This document shows, one piece after another, positions 8,742 through 17,240 of a stretch of DNA of 64,000 bases. The notes under the pieces are model-generated. The model saw nothing but the letters and a program-made list of their open reading frames with translations, ran no database searches and was not told the DNA's origin. Position numbers and translations under genes: made by a program. Positions within the stretch are counted from its first letter, which is position 1, and each line of letters opens with the position of its first letter. The DNA lies in contig NZ_JACHGO010000010.1 of the NCBI RefSeq assembly GCF_014202345.1, positions 16,821-80,820 of the forward strand, read 5' to 3'. The stretch comes from Desulfovibrio intestinalis. GTDB taxonomy: Bacteria; Desulfobacterota; Desulfovibrionia; Desulfovibrionales; Desulfovibrionaceae.

Positions 8742-10152
8742 AGCAATACACTCCCCCTTGCGCTTTGCCATTCAGGGCGCCTGCCGAAGCGCATCGCAAA
8801 AAGGACGTCCAGTGCTTGCCGTTGCGGGCGTTTCTGTGCCCACTGTGGATATGCTCTCTCTTTTTGCACGCTATTCCCCGCAAATGGACGCAAGCTTGTG
8901 GCTTGGCCTGAAGAAAAAATCACTGCTCGGGCTTGGGGTGGCCCTTGAATGCACAGGGCATGGCGCAGACAGGTTTACGGCCGTTTCTGCGGAATGGCAT
9001 ACCCTTATGGAAAATGCCGTGGTGGTGGGCGATGCGGCTCCAGTTGCTCTTGGCGGTTTCCGGTTTGATGCCGCTTGCCCGGCGTCTTCCATATGGCTGG
9101 GGTTTACTGACGGTGTGCTGGTGATCCCCCGGTTGACCATTTTTCAAGATGGGGCAGACAGCTGCCATATTGTTGCGGCGGATCACGTTCCACCTGGCGC
9201 GGATGCCGCTGCACGCCTTCAAGCCATACTTTCTACCTTTAGCAGGCGGGCGGATGACGAGAAGATGACTTCTCCTGAACAGGAAGGGCATGTTTCCATT
9301 TTTGATCCCGAAGAAGCAAAAACTCAATGGCACGGCCTCGTTAATGGCGCTATGAACGCCATTTCACGAGGTTCTGCAAGAAAGATTGTTGCCGCTCGTG
9401 CCATACAGGCCACGTCCACAGCTCCGTTCACTGTGCCGAATATTGTCAGACGGCTGCGGGCAGAGAACTCCAAGGCCGCCGTTTTCGCGTTTGGCCGTCG
9501 TGGAGCCTACTTTGTGGGAGCCACGCCGGAGATACTCATAACCGCCAGTGCAGGATCATTTCAGACGATGGCTCTGGCCGGAAGTGCTCCCCGCAGTGAA
9601 AACTTGGAGCAGGATGCCTTATTGGGGCAGGCCCTTCTGGATTCTGATAAAGATCAGATTGAGCACGATTTTGTGGTGCAGGCCATGCTGCGGGCCTTAA
9701 AACCGTATTGCAGAAAAATTGTGGCAGACTCTGCGCCATCCTTGCACAAATTGCGCAAGGTGCAGCATCTTGTCACGCATTTTTCGGGGGATATTCTTCC
9801 CCGCAAGAGCCTCCTTGACGTTGTTGCGCGTCTGCACCCCACACCCGCTGTTGGCGGGGTTCCCACAGAATCCGCGTTGGCTTTTTTGCGTGAGCACGAA
9901 GGCGTTGACCGGGGATGGTACGCCGGGCCCGTTGGCTGGCTTGATGCCGACGGCAACGGAGAATTTATGGTGGCCCTGCGCTCGGGCGTGATCCACAGGC
10001 AGACCGCTGTGCTTTTCGCTGGCTGCGGACTTGTGGCGGGCTCAGACCCGGTCAAGGAATATCAGGAAACGCGGCTCAAGTTTTCAACAATGCTCGACGG
10101 TTTGTGCCCCGCTCGCAGCAGCGCAAAGGCTGGCGGTCAGACAACCCACTAA
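8734..10152 (+). CDS. pchA: Isochorismate synthase
   Basis: A 472-residue chorismate-binding enzyme that converts chorismate to isochorismate. The C-terminal half carries the family motifs: DKDQIEHDFVV, HPTPAVGGVP and GWYAGPVGWLDADGNGEF. The frame is open from 8677, but the ATG at 8734 (MVEAIHSP) overlaps the pchB stop and is the better start. Since PchB is present, it need only make isochorismate and need not be a full salicylate synthase of the Irp9/MbtI type. The N-terminal third is divergent, as is usual in this family. Confidence 0.9.
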   Translation: MVEAIHSPLRFAIQGACRSASQKGRPVLAVAGVSVPTVDMLSLFARYSPQMDASLWLGLKKKSLLGLGVALECTGHGADRFTAVSAEWHTLMENAVVVGDAAPVALGGFRFDAACPASSIWLGFTDGVLVIPRLTIFQDGADSCHIVAADHVPPGADAAARLQAILSTFSRRADDEKMTSPEQEGHVSIFDPEEAKTQWHGLVNGAMNAISRGSARKIVAARAIQATSTAPFTVPNIVRRLRAENSKAAVFAFGRRGAYFVGATPEILITASAGSFQTMALAGSAPRSENLEQDALLGQALLDSDKDQIEHDFVVQAMLRALKPYCRKIVADSAPSLHKLRKVQHLVTHFSGDILPRKSLLDVVARLHPTPAVGGVPTESALAFLREHEGVDRGWYAGPVGWLDADGNGEFMVALRSGVIHRQTAVLFAGCGLVAGSDPVKEYQETRLKFSTMLDGLCPARSSAKAGGQTTH

Positions 10153-10278
10153 AGCTGCCGAGCTGCGCGTTCTGCAAGGGTCGTTAACAAGTTTGTCCGA
10201 TGCCTCCACACAACACGCTCTTACCAGTCAGTCTGGTCGTCTGGCAGGGCGGCAGGGCTGCCACACAGGAAAGCGGCT

Positions 10279-11100
10279 ATGAATACAGGTAAAAGAACTC
10301 GTCTTTCCCGTATTATGGATGAAAGCTCCAACCGGACGCTCATTGTGCCTATGGATCACGGAACAACATCTGGAGCCATACAGGGACTGACAGATGCGCG
10401 GGAAACCATGAAGGATATGGTTGCCGGAGGTGCGGATGCGCTGGTTCTGCACAAAGGGCTTGTGCGGCAGGGGCATCCAGCAGGTAGAAGGCGCGCGGCT
10501 TTGATAATGCATCTCTCTGCCTCTACCGACCTGTCGCCTCTTTGCAACAGCAAGGCGCTTGTGGGGTCGGTAGAAGAGGCTTTGCGGCTCGGGGCCGATG
10601 CTGTTTCAGTGCATGTCAATCTGGGGGATGTTGAAGAACGCCGAATGCTGGTGGATATAGGCAGGACCGCGGAATCGTGTGACAGTTGGGGCATGCCCCT
10701 GCTTGCCATGATATATGCGCGTGGCCCACATATTAAAAATGCTCATGCGCCTGAAGTGGTCGCCCACTGCGCACGCGTGGGTATGGAACTGGGAGCCGAT
10801 ATTGTCAAAGTGCCCTACACGGATGAAGCTGGCGCGTTTACTGATGTAGTAAAAGCGTGCGGCGTGCCTGTGGTCATTGCTGGCGGAAAGCGCATGTCGT
10901 CGGATCACGAGTTTTTGCACATGGCGGCAGATGCAATCAGGGCAGGCGCATCTGGTTTGTCCGTGGGACGTAACGTCTTCCAGCATCCCCGGCGCAAAGC
11001 GCTGCTTAAAGCGTTGAGGGGCATTGTGCACGGCAACAAAACTGCAGAAGAAGGTTTGGCCTTACTGGCAAGACCAGGGCCGCAGATTTCTGTTGCGTGA
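10279..11100 (+). CDS. ADH-synthase-like class I aldolase
   Basis: A 273-residue DeoC/FBA-type Schiff-base aldolase, closest in pattern to 2-amino-3,7-dideoxy-D-threo-hept-6-ulosonate (ADH) synthase. That enzyme replaces DAHP synthase in archaea and in Desulfovibrio. It shows VPMDHGTTSG near the N-terminus, the Schiff-base Lys in ADIVKVPYTDE, and the phosphate-binding GGKR and GLSVGRNVFQ loops. It follows pchA by 126 bases on the same strand, with AGGA before the ATG. I infer that it boosts flux to dehydroquinate and chorismate so that salicylate can be made under iron stress. A plain fructose-bisphosphate aldolase is possible but fits the context less well. Confidence 0.8.
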   Translation: MNTGKRTRLSRIMDESSNRTLIVPMDHGTTSGAIQGLTDARETMKDMVAGGADALVLHKGLVRQGHPAGRRRAALIMHLSASTDLSPLCNSKALVGSVEEALRLGADAVSVHVNLGDVEERRMLVDIGRTAESCDSWGMPLLAMIYARGPHIKNAHAPEVVAHCARVGMELGADIVKVPYTDEAGAFTDVVKACGVPVVIAGGKRMSSDHEFLHMAADAIRAGASGLSVGRNVFQHPRRKALLKALRGIVHGNKTAEEGLALLARPGPQISVA

Positions 11101-11174
11101 CCTAAGTGCGGCTGGCCTGCAAGCGTGCTCGTACCTGCCTGCGTGCGTCCATGTTATTCAGGAAAGCATGCAAT

Positions 11175-11210
11175 AAATAGCCGTGGCTCCGGCAGGAGCC
11201 ACGGCTATTT
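11175..11210. terminator. Bidirectional terminator hairpin
   Basis: A perfect 16-bp stem (11175-11190 with 11195-11210) and a GGCA loop, flanked by A on the left arm and T on the right. It lies between the convergent aldolase gene and acetyltransferase gene and serves both. Confidence 0.85.
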
Positions 11211-11328
11211 CAGTACCATCGCGGTTGAATGCAGGGACTTGCCTGTCACATAACCGCGTTAAAAAGGGCAGCCTTATTTATTCAGACTGCCCGGATTGCC
11301 CTGCCATTAAACGTGAAAATCACTCGGC

Positions 11329-11961
11329 TCAGGCAACTTTTGCCAGGGCCATCACATCGCCATTAACAATCAGTTCAAGGTGTTCCGTCAGTTTGTCAGC
11401 AGGCCAATCCCACCATGCGATATTTTGCAATATGTCGATTTCCTCGTCGGAAAAACGCATGCGGATAAGCTTGGCCGGATTGCCGCCAACAATGGAATAG
11501 GGCGGTACATCTTTTGTCACCATTGAGCATGAGGCCACGCACGCTCCGTTTCCTATGCGGATGCCCGGCCTGATAACCGAGTTGAAACCAATCCACACGT
11601 CATTTTCAATAACCGTATCACCCTTCATGGGCAGTTCAGAAATGGGTGGCGTGACCTTCTCCCACCCATTGGCAAGAATATGAAAAGGATACGTGGAAAT
11701 TCCGGTCATCTTGTGGTGCGAGCCGTTCATGATGAATTTGACTTCCCGGGCAATGCCGCAAAATTTGCCGAATATGAGCTTATCTCCCATAAAGGGGTAG
11801 TGATAAAGCACAAAGCGTTCAAAGTCGTCCACTCCGTCCGGCAAATGCACAAGGGTATAGTCGCCCGCAATGATATTGGGATTTGTTGTGATGTTTTTCA
11901 AAAACCGCACGCTAGGCGCAGCCGCCATGGGCTTTATGGTCAAGGGGGAAGGGCCGTACAT
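11329..11961 (-). CDS. Vat-like (XAT) hexapeptide acetyltransferase
   Basis: A 210-residue left-handed beta-helix acyltransferase of the xenobiotic (streptogramin/chloramphenicol) type. NGSHHKMTGISTYPF carries the catalytic His of Vat/XAT enzymes. The hexapeptide repeats run through ENDVWIGFNSVIRPGIRIGN to VGGNPAKLIRMRF. The frame opens at 12129, but the ATG at 11961 follows GGAGG with ideal spacing and gives the family length. It lies after the ABC genes, separated by about 285 bases with a hairpin. It may acetylate an antibiotic or a cluster metabolite; the substrate is not known. Confidence 0.85.
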   Translation of the reverse strand: MYGPSPLTIKPMAAAPSVRFLKNITTNPNIIAGDYTLVHLPDGVDDFERFVLYHYPFMGDKLIFGKFCGIAREVKFIMNGSHHKMTGISTYPFHILANGWEKVTPPISELPMKGDTVIENDVWIGFNSVIRPGIRIGNGACVASCSMVTKDVPPYSIVGGNPAKLIRMRFSDEEIDILQNIAWWDWPADKLTEHLELIVNGDVMALAKVA

Positions 11962-12171
11962 CTTTCCTCCGGTATGACATTTTGTGTTCACCGCGGCCAT
12001 GAACCAGGGGGTTTTGCCTTTCAGGGAGTTTTTCCGGCAAGAGCGGTAAAACAACGACTGTTCTGTTACGTTTTGTGTGAGACAATTGAAGCTTCCGCCG
12101 GGCCACAGGCAGGACAGCTTTATATCCACGGCGATGGGATGGTTGCCTGTTTGTTGGTTGCCTCAGAGTGA

Positions 12172-12208
12172 GTTGGAACAAGGAGCGGTTCGCGCTCCCT
12201 GTTCCAAC
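12172..12208. terminator. Hairpin between the ABC genes and the acetyltransferase gene
   Basis: Arms of 16 bases (12172-12187 and 12193-12208) pair with one A-C mismatch around GTTCG. It lies 39 bases beyond the stop of the second ABC gene. It is probably a terminator or attenuator, since the T-run is poor. Confidence 0.5.
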
Positions 12209-12246
12209 AGGGCGGGAGTTGTTGAAACGTATGGGGAATCCGCAGA

Positions 12247-13995
12247 TCAGCTGGCGGGGGCTCCTACCTTCCAGCTTTGGGCTTCCTGACGGCTGTTCCA
12301 CAGCCGTTGGTACAGCGGGCTGGTTTCAAGCAAAGATTCATGCCTGCCCGTGCCTTCAATGCCGCCCTTGCCGTCCAGAACAACTATCTGGTCGGCACTG
12401 GTAACCGTGGCCAGGCGATGCGCCACCAGCACAACGGTTTTTGTGCGAACAAGAGCATTGATGGCTATCTGGATCTGGCTTTCATTCTCTGGGTCAACCG
12501 AGGCTGTCGCCTCATCCAGCAGCACGATCGGGGTATCTTTCAGAATAGCCCGCGCAATGGATATTCTTTGCTTTTCACCGCCGGAAAGTGTGGCTCCAGC
12601 CTCGCCAACCTGCGTTTCATACCCTTGGGGCAGGCCGGTGATGAAATCGTGGCAGCGAGCCATGCGGGCAGCCGTGTAAACTGCTTCGGGCGAAGCTTCA
12701 GGCGAACCAAAAGCAATGTTTTCAAACACTGTGCCGCGAAACAGATAGACATCCTGAAACACCATGCTGAGACTGCTGAACAGGGATTCGGCAGTAAGCT
12801 TTTGCGCGGGCACGCCGCCAAGGGAAATCTCGCCGCTGTCCACGTCCCAGAATCTGGCTATAAGGCGCAGGATGGTTGTTTTGCCTGCGCCTGACGGGCC
12901 GACAATGGCGGTGATTTTTCGGGCGGGAATTTTGAATGAAACATCCTGCAGCACCGGATTTTGGTCATAGGAAAAGGAGACCTTGTTGAAGTCAATGCCC
13001 ACATCTTCGCGCGGGGCAACCTCTGTACCTTCTTTCAGCGGCTTTTCTTTCAAAAGGGCTTCAATGCGGTCAAGGGTTACTTCGGCTGACTGGGTGACTT
13101 CATATACGCTGCCCAATGCCTTGATGGGTTCATAAAGCCTGAGCCCAAGCACAAGAAAGGTAAGGTATGCGAACAGGCTGGTTTCGCCCCCCAGGAAAAG
13201 ATATGCGCCAAAAACAAGCAGAATGATGAAACCCAGGTCAAGCAGGGCCTGAAAAGCCAGCATCAGAGGGGTGGTGCTGAAAACCAGGGCAAGGTTGTCG
13301 CGCTTGAACCGGGCCAGTGCCGCGGCAAAAGACCGAAAGCGTTCGCCCCCCTGCTTGAAACCTTTGACGACCTCCATTCCCTGCACATACTGGATGACGC
13401 TGGAACTGATGGTAACAAGGGAATCGCTGCGTTTACGCATGCCTTTGCTCAATGCCTGCTGGCATTTCTTGAGCAGGGGAATAGCCAGCGGCACTGGCAC
13501 CAGTGCCGCAACGGCCAGCCGCCAGTCCACAGAAAACAGAAAGGGAGCCAGCACGATGGGCATCACCATTGCGCAGATAAATTGGGGAAAGGCCATGCGG
13601 GGCAAAAGAGTCAGCATCACCAGCTCATCAGACACAAGCGCCGTGGTATCGCCCGCATTTTTGCGGGAAAAGTAGCTCATGGGCAATGTGCGTAAATGTG
13701 CGCCGATTTTTACACGGATTTTTTCGCACAATTCGGTTCCGGCCGGGTATGCCGCTCTGGTGAACAGCCAGCAAAAAATGCCCTGGGCAATGTAGCTGAG
13801 GGCAATGCCCACGGTATAGAAACCCACGTTACTGGCGGTAAGGCTGCCAGAAAGCAGGTCATGCAGCATAAAAATCAGAATGCCGTAGGGGATGCCCATA
13901 AACAGGGTTTCAAGGGCTTTAAGCAGCGCCGCCCGGTACATCTGGGAGCGGATAGTCGGAACAATGGCCAGAATTCGTTTTATCAGGCGGATCAT
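12247..13995 (-). CDS. ABC half-transporter, YbtQ/Irp7-like
   Basis: A 582-residue ABC exporter-fold half-transporter with six N-terminal membrane helices and a C-terminal ATPase. Walker A is GPSGAGKTT, the signature LSGGEKQR, Walker B IVLLDEATA, and the H-loop AHRLATV. It forms a pair with the next gene upstream, which it overlaps by four bases (ATGA). Tandem half-transporters of this type (YbtP/YbtQ) take up or handle the ferric siderophore in yersiniabactin loci, and PchH/PchI are their counterparts in pyochelin loci. Direction of transport cannot be read from the sequence. Confidence 0.88.
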   Translation of the reverse strand: MIRLIKRILAIVPTIRSQMYRAALLKALETLFMGIPYGILIFMLHDLLSGSLTASNVGFYTVGIALSYIAQGIFCWLFTRAAYPAGTELCEKIRVKIGAHLRTLPMSYFSRKNAGDTTALVSDELVMLTLLPRMAFPQFICAMVMPIVLAPFLFSVDWRLAVAALVPVPLAIPLLKKCQQALSKGMRKRSDSLVTISSSVIQYVQGMEVVKGFKQGGERFRSFAAALARFKRDNLALVFSTTPLMLAFQALLDLGFIILLVFGAYLFLGGETSLFAYLTFLVLGLRLYEPIKALGSVYEVTQSAEVTLDRIEALLKEKPLKEGTEVAPREDVGIDFNKVSFSYDQNPVLQDVSFKIPARKITAIVGPSGAGKTTILRLIARFWDVDSGEISLGGVPAQKLTAESLFSSLSMVFQDVYLFRGTVFENIAFGSPEASPEAVYTAARMARCHDFITGLPQGYETQVGEAGATLSGGEKQRISIARAILKDTPIVLLDEATASVDPENESQIQIAINALVRTKTVVLVAHRLATVTSADQIVVLDGKGGIEGTGRHESLLETSPLYQRLWNSRQEAQSWKVGAPAS

Positions 13996-15761
13996 GCCAA
14001 TGCCTCCGTGGCGGTAAGGTTCCAGTCTTTACTGGACATGTGCGCTGCCCACATTTTTTGATACAGGGGATTTGTCTCCAGCAGGTGTTCGTGTGTGCCC
14101 CTGGCTACCACGGCCCCACCGTCAAGAACCATGATTTCATCAGCAGACGTGATGGTGGAGAGGCGGTGGGCAACGACGATCAATGTCTTGTCCCGCACAA
14201 GGGCATTAAGGGCTTTTTGGATTTTTGCCTCGTTTTCGGGGTCAATAAAAGCCGTGGCTTCGTCCAGCACCAGCACCGGAGAATTTTTGAGCAGTGCCCT
14301 GGCAATGCAGATGCGCTGCTTTTCTCCTCCGGAAATGACGGAACCCTTTTCCCCGACAACATGAGCATATCCGCCTTCAAGCGACATGATGAAGTCGTGG
14401 CATTGCGCCATTTTGGCTGCGGCCTCAATTTCTTCTTTGGTTGCGTCGGCCTTGCCGATGCGCAGATTGGCTTCAATTGTGTCGTTGAAAAGAAAGATAT
14501 CCTGAAAAACAAAGGAAACATGATCCATCAGGTCGTCCATGGTCATGTTGCGGATGTCTGCTCCACCCAGGCTTATGGAACCGCTTTTTACATCCCAGAA
14601 TCGGGGAATAAGCCGGGCCAACGTACTTTTGCCCGCCCCCGACGGTCCCACCAGGGCCAGAAATTGCCCGGGATTCAAGTTAACGCTCACATTACGCAGT
14701 ACTTCCTGTTCGGCATAGGCAAAGGAAACATCCTTAAGGCCAACGCTGCTGTCTGCCGGTTTGAGGGGCTGTGTTGTCTCTGGCAAGGTGGGGTAAGACA
14801 ACAGGTAGTCTATGCGTTTGCGGCCCTCGACCTGGTGTTCGAGAAAAGACCCCAGGGTCATGAGCTGGTGCAGGGTGGCGCCGAGGCCAAGGCCCATAAG
14901 CAAGAACAGAAGAAGCACCGAAAGCGTGATGGAGCCGTTGAGGTACATCAACGCGCCCACGGGCAGAATGAGCAGCATGTTGGCATTGATGCACATGGTG
15001 AAAATCGTCATGGGCGTGGACCAGCGCTTGCACATCTCCGCCTCGTAATAGGCGCATTCCGAAACGCTGTCCGCGTATGCCTTGAATGAACTTTCCGTGC
15101 GGGTAAATGCTTTTATGATAGGCATTCCCTGAATGTACTGAACCATGGCGGCATTGGCATTTTCATTGGCAGTGAAGTACTTGCCGCGCATGTCCTTGTT
15201 TCGTGAAACGGTCAAAGCCTGTGCGACGATGCCAATAGGAAGAAGGCATATGGAAAGGATGGCAAGCCGCCAGTCAACGCAGAACAAAACACCCATGGAA
15301 AGCAGCAGGTAGAGAAAACTGCCCACAAGGTCCGGCAGGTTGTGCCCTATAAAAATTTCCATCTGCTCCACGTCTTCAAGCATGACTTTTTTGATCTGCC
15401 CGCTGGCGGTCTGGTTGAAAAAGCCCAGCGGCAGCCGTGGCAGCCTTTCTGCGATGGCAATGCGCAGATCATAAAGAATATCGTATGCAGAAGCGTGAGA
15501 AAGCGTCGAGGACAGGCCTGAAAAAACATACTTGAAGACAAGGCAGACAACGGCCGCGCCAATGAATGGCCAAACCATGCCGGGACTGGCGGCCTCTGCC
15601 CCGCCAGCGGCCAAACGGTCAATGAGAAAATACAGGATGATAAATGGCGCGATACCCAATAACTGGGTCAATAATGAAAAGATGCAGGCCAATGCCATTT
15701 TGCCCTTGTGGGCCCCAACCATCTGAAAAAGGCTTCCCAAACTGCTATTACTGGCGCGCAT
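13992..15761 (-). CDS. ABC half-transporter, YbtP/Irp6-like
   Basis: A 589-residue partner half-transporter with membrane domain then ATPase. Walker A is GPSGAGKST, the signature ISGGEKQR, Walker B VLVLDEATA, and the H-loop AHRLSTI. The frame is open from 15833, but the ATG at 15761 has GGAGG ten bases upstream and gives an N-terminus like its relatives. The first gene of the two-gene ABC operon, it has an AT-rich Fur-like region about 320 bases upstream and probably its own promoter. Confidence 0.88.
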   Translation of the reverse strand: MRASNSSLGSLFQMVGAHKGKMALACIFSLLTQLLGIAPFIILYFLIDRLAAGGAEAASPGMVWPFIGAAVVCLVFKYVFSGLSSTLSHASAYDILYDLRIAIAERLPRLPLGFFNQTASGQIKKVMLEDVEQMEIFIGHNLPDLVGSFLYLLLSMGVLFCVDWRLAILSICLLPIGIVAQALTVSRNKDMRGKYFTANENANAAMVQYIQGMPIIKAFTRTESSFKAYADSVSECAYYEAEMCKRWSTPMTIFTMCINANMLLILPVGALMYLNGSITLSVLLLFLLMGLGLGATLHQLMTLGSFLEHQVEGRKRIDYLLSYPTLPETTQPLKPADSSVGLKDVSFAYAEQEVLRNVSVNLNPGQFLALVGPSGAGKSTLARLIPRFWDVKSGSISLGGADIRNMTMDDLMDHVSFVFQDIFLFNDTIEANLRIGKADATKEEIEAAAKMAQCHDFIMSLEGGYAHVVGEKGSVISGGEKQRICIARALLKNSPVLVLDEATAFIDPENEAKIQKALNALVRDKTLIVVAHRLSTITSADEIMVLDGGAVVARGTHEHLLETNPLYQKMWAAHMSSKDWNLTATEALA

Positions 15762-16254
15762 GCACTTGATACCTCCGTGGACGAAGTTTTGGCTCTCTGA
15801 TTTGAAGAGAACCTGCCACATGGCGTGATACATGTTGCCGCGTAATCCGTAACGGAGTATGGGCAGCTTTTATCCTTAGTTTTGATCGGCCTTGAGAGTA
15901 TGATTTCTCAAAGTTCAAGGCATGTTTGTTACAGCGTTTAACAGCACGAATGAATTGTGTTGTGCCATCGGGACAGGCGTTATTCACGCAGGCACCAGGG
16001 CAATTGCAAAATTAAATTGCCCCGCCCTCTGGTATAACTGGGAAAAATATGAGCAAGCTGGAGTATTGCTCTGATTAATATTGAATGTCAATTTCTTTTT
16101 CAATTTAGTCAGGTTCCAATTTGGATACGACTATTGCACAAGCAAAAGAAAGAATGTCTTCAGGGGGAAATACATTAGTAACATTACAAAATATTTAACA
16201 TATATAGAGTAAATGCAATTGATTCTTAATTTATAAAAGTAGTGTTACACTATG
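15762..16254. promoter_or_regulatory. AT-rich promoter region of the ABC operon with Fur-like repeats
   Basis: A gene-free stretch between the PPTase stop and the ABC operon. On the minus strand 16081-16106 reads as TTGAAA/GAAATTGA-type repeats, like those found before the other siderophore units. The match to a 7-1-7 palindrome is poorer here than at 5673 or 8211. Nothing else is seen. Confidence 0.4.
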
Positions 16255-17061
16255 TTATGGATCTGTAATAACACACAGGTCTACCTCAAGCCCCGAAGCC
16301 AGTGCGGCAACGCTGCACTGGTATCCTCCCGCGCACCATACGTCTTGGCTCGTCCACGTTGCTGGTGCAGCCCCTTGCTTGCTGAAATCTTCCTCCTGGC
16401 CGCAGCCATGCTCCGGCGCGTGCTGATTCTTACCTGCCTCCGCGCGGCAGTCCTCGTCGGGCGGGAGCACAAGCCAGTTCGTATCGCTGGAATCAACGCG
16501 CACCTGAAAGCTGTTCAGGGGCAAACTCAAGCCTTTTCCAAGGGCTTTGAGCACGGCCTCCTTGCGTGTCCAGCAGCGGTAAAATGCAGCGGTGCGCTCT
16601 TCAGGCGAAAAACTGTCTATAGCCTGTGCTTCGCGCGGGTGCAGCTGTGTGGCAAGATCCGCCAGGTCCGGGAGAGTAAGTTGACTTTCCACATCTATGC
16701 CCACCGGGGCTTCGCGGCAAAATGCCGCCCAAACCATGCTGCCTGAATGAGAAATGGAAAAATGCAGCCCCGAACCCGGACTGTAGGGTTTGCCGTAAGG
16801 ATTCAGAAAAAAATCGTCGTCGAATTTTTTGTGGCCTGCAGCCTCAAGCATTCGCCGTACAAGCGCCCGTCCGGCTATGTGGCGTACGGCATCTGCGCTA
16901 TGCCTGAAGCGCGCGGACTTATCCAGTTCGTTCTTTGTAACGTAAGGCCGGCAAGCCTTGCTCCACTGGATTTCCTGGTCAATACGCAGACCCATGCACC
17001 GTATGACGCCGCGTGGTATTTGAAAAAAGCGGTAGCTCGAAAAATTTGTTTCACACGTCAT
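16255..17061 (-). CDS. Sfp-type 4'-phosphopantetheinyl transferase
   Basis: A 268-residue PPTase that primes the ArCP, PCP and ACP domains of this locus by moving phosphopantetheine from CoA to the conserved Ser. The core motifs are HFSISHSG, PVGIDVE (metal-binding Asp and Glu) and FYRCWTRKEAVLKALGKGL. A GTG lies eight codons upstream (17085), but the ATG at 17061 with AGG seven bases ahead is a better start. The final ~60 residues are divergent and Cys-rich. Five carrier domains encoded nearby are its obvious substrates. Confidence 0.88.
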   Translation of the reverse strand: MTCETNFSSYRFFQIPRGVIRCMGLRIDQEIQWSKACRPYVTKNELDKSARFRHSADAVRHIAGRALVRRMLEAAGHKKFDDDFFLNPYGKPYSPGSGLHFSISHSGSMVWAAFCREAPVGIDVESQLTLPDLADLATQLHPREAQAIDSFSPEERTAAFYRCWTRKEAVLKALGKGLSLPLNSFQVRVDSSDTNWLVLPPDEDCRAEAGKNQHAPEHGCGQEEDFSKQGAAPATWTSQDVWCAGGYQCSVAALASGLEVDLCVITDP

Positions 17062-17240
17062 CTGGTTGCCTTGCCGGGTATGCACAGAGCTGGATAGTTA
17101 TGAAAATTACCTTACCCAGTACTGCACGCATGAAGGGGAGGCAGTTGGGATTTGCCAATGTGTTGCGTTTACGCCGCCTCTAACCGGGGAGCCGCCAGAG
17201 CAACCTTAGAGTGAATCTGCGCTTTCAACGTGAAGCTGTG

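Noticed and set aside
14040..15089. Plus-strand open frame of 349 codons
   Set aside because: Antisense shadow of the ABC half-transporter gene; no known motif.
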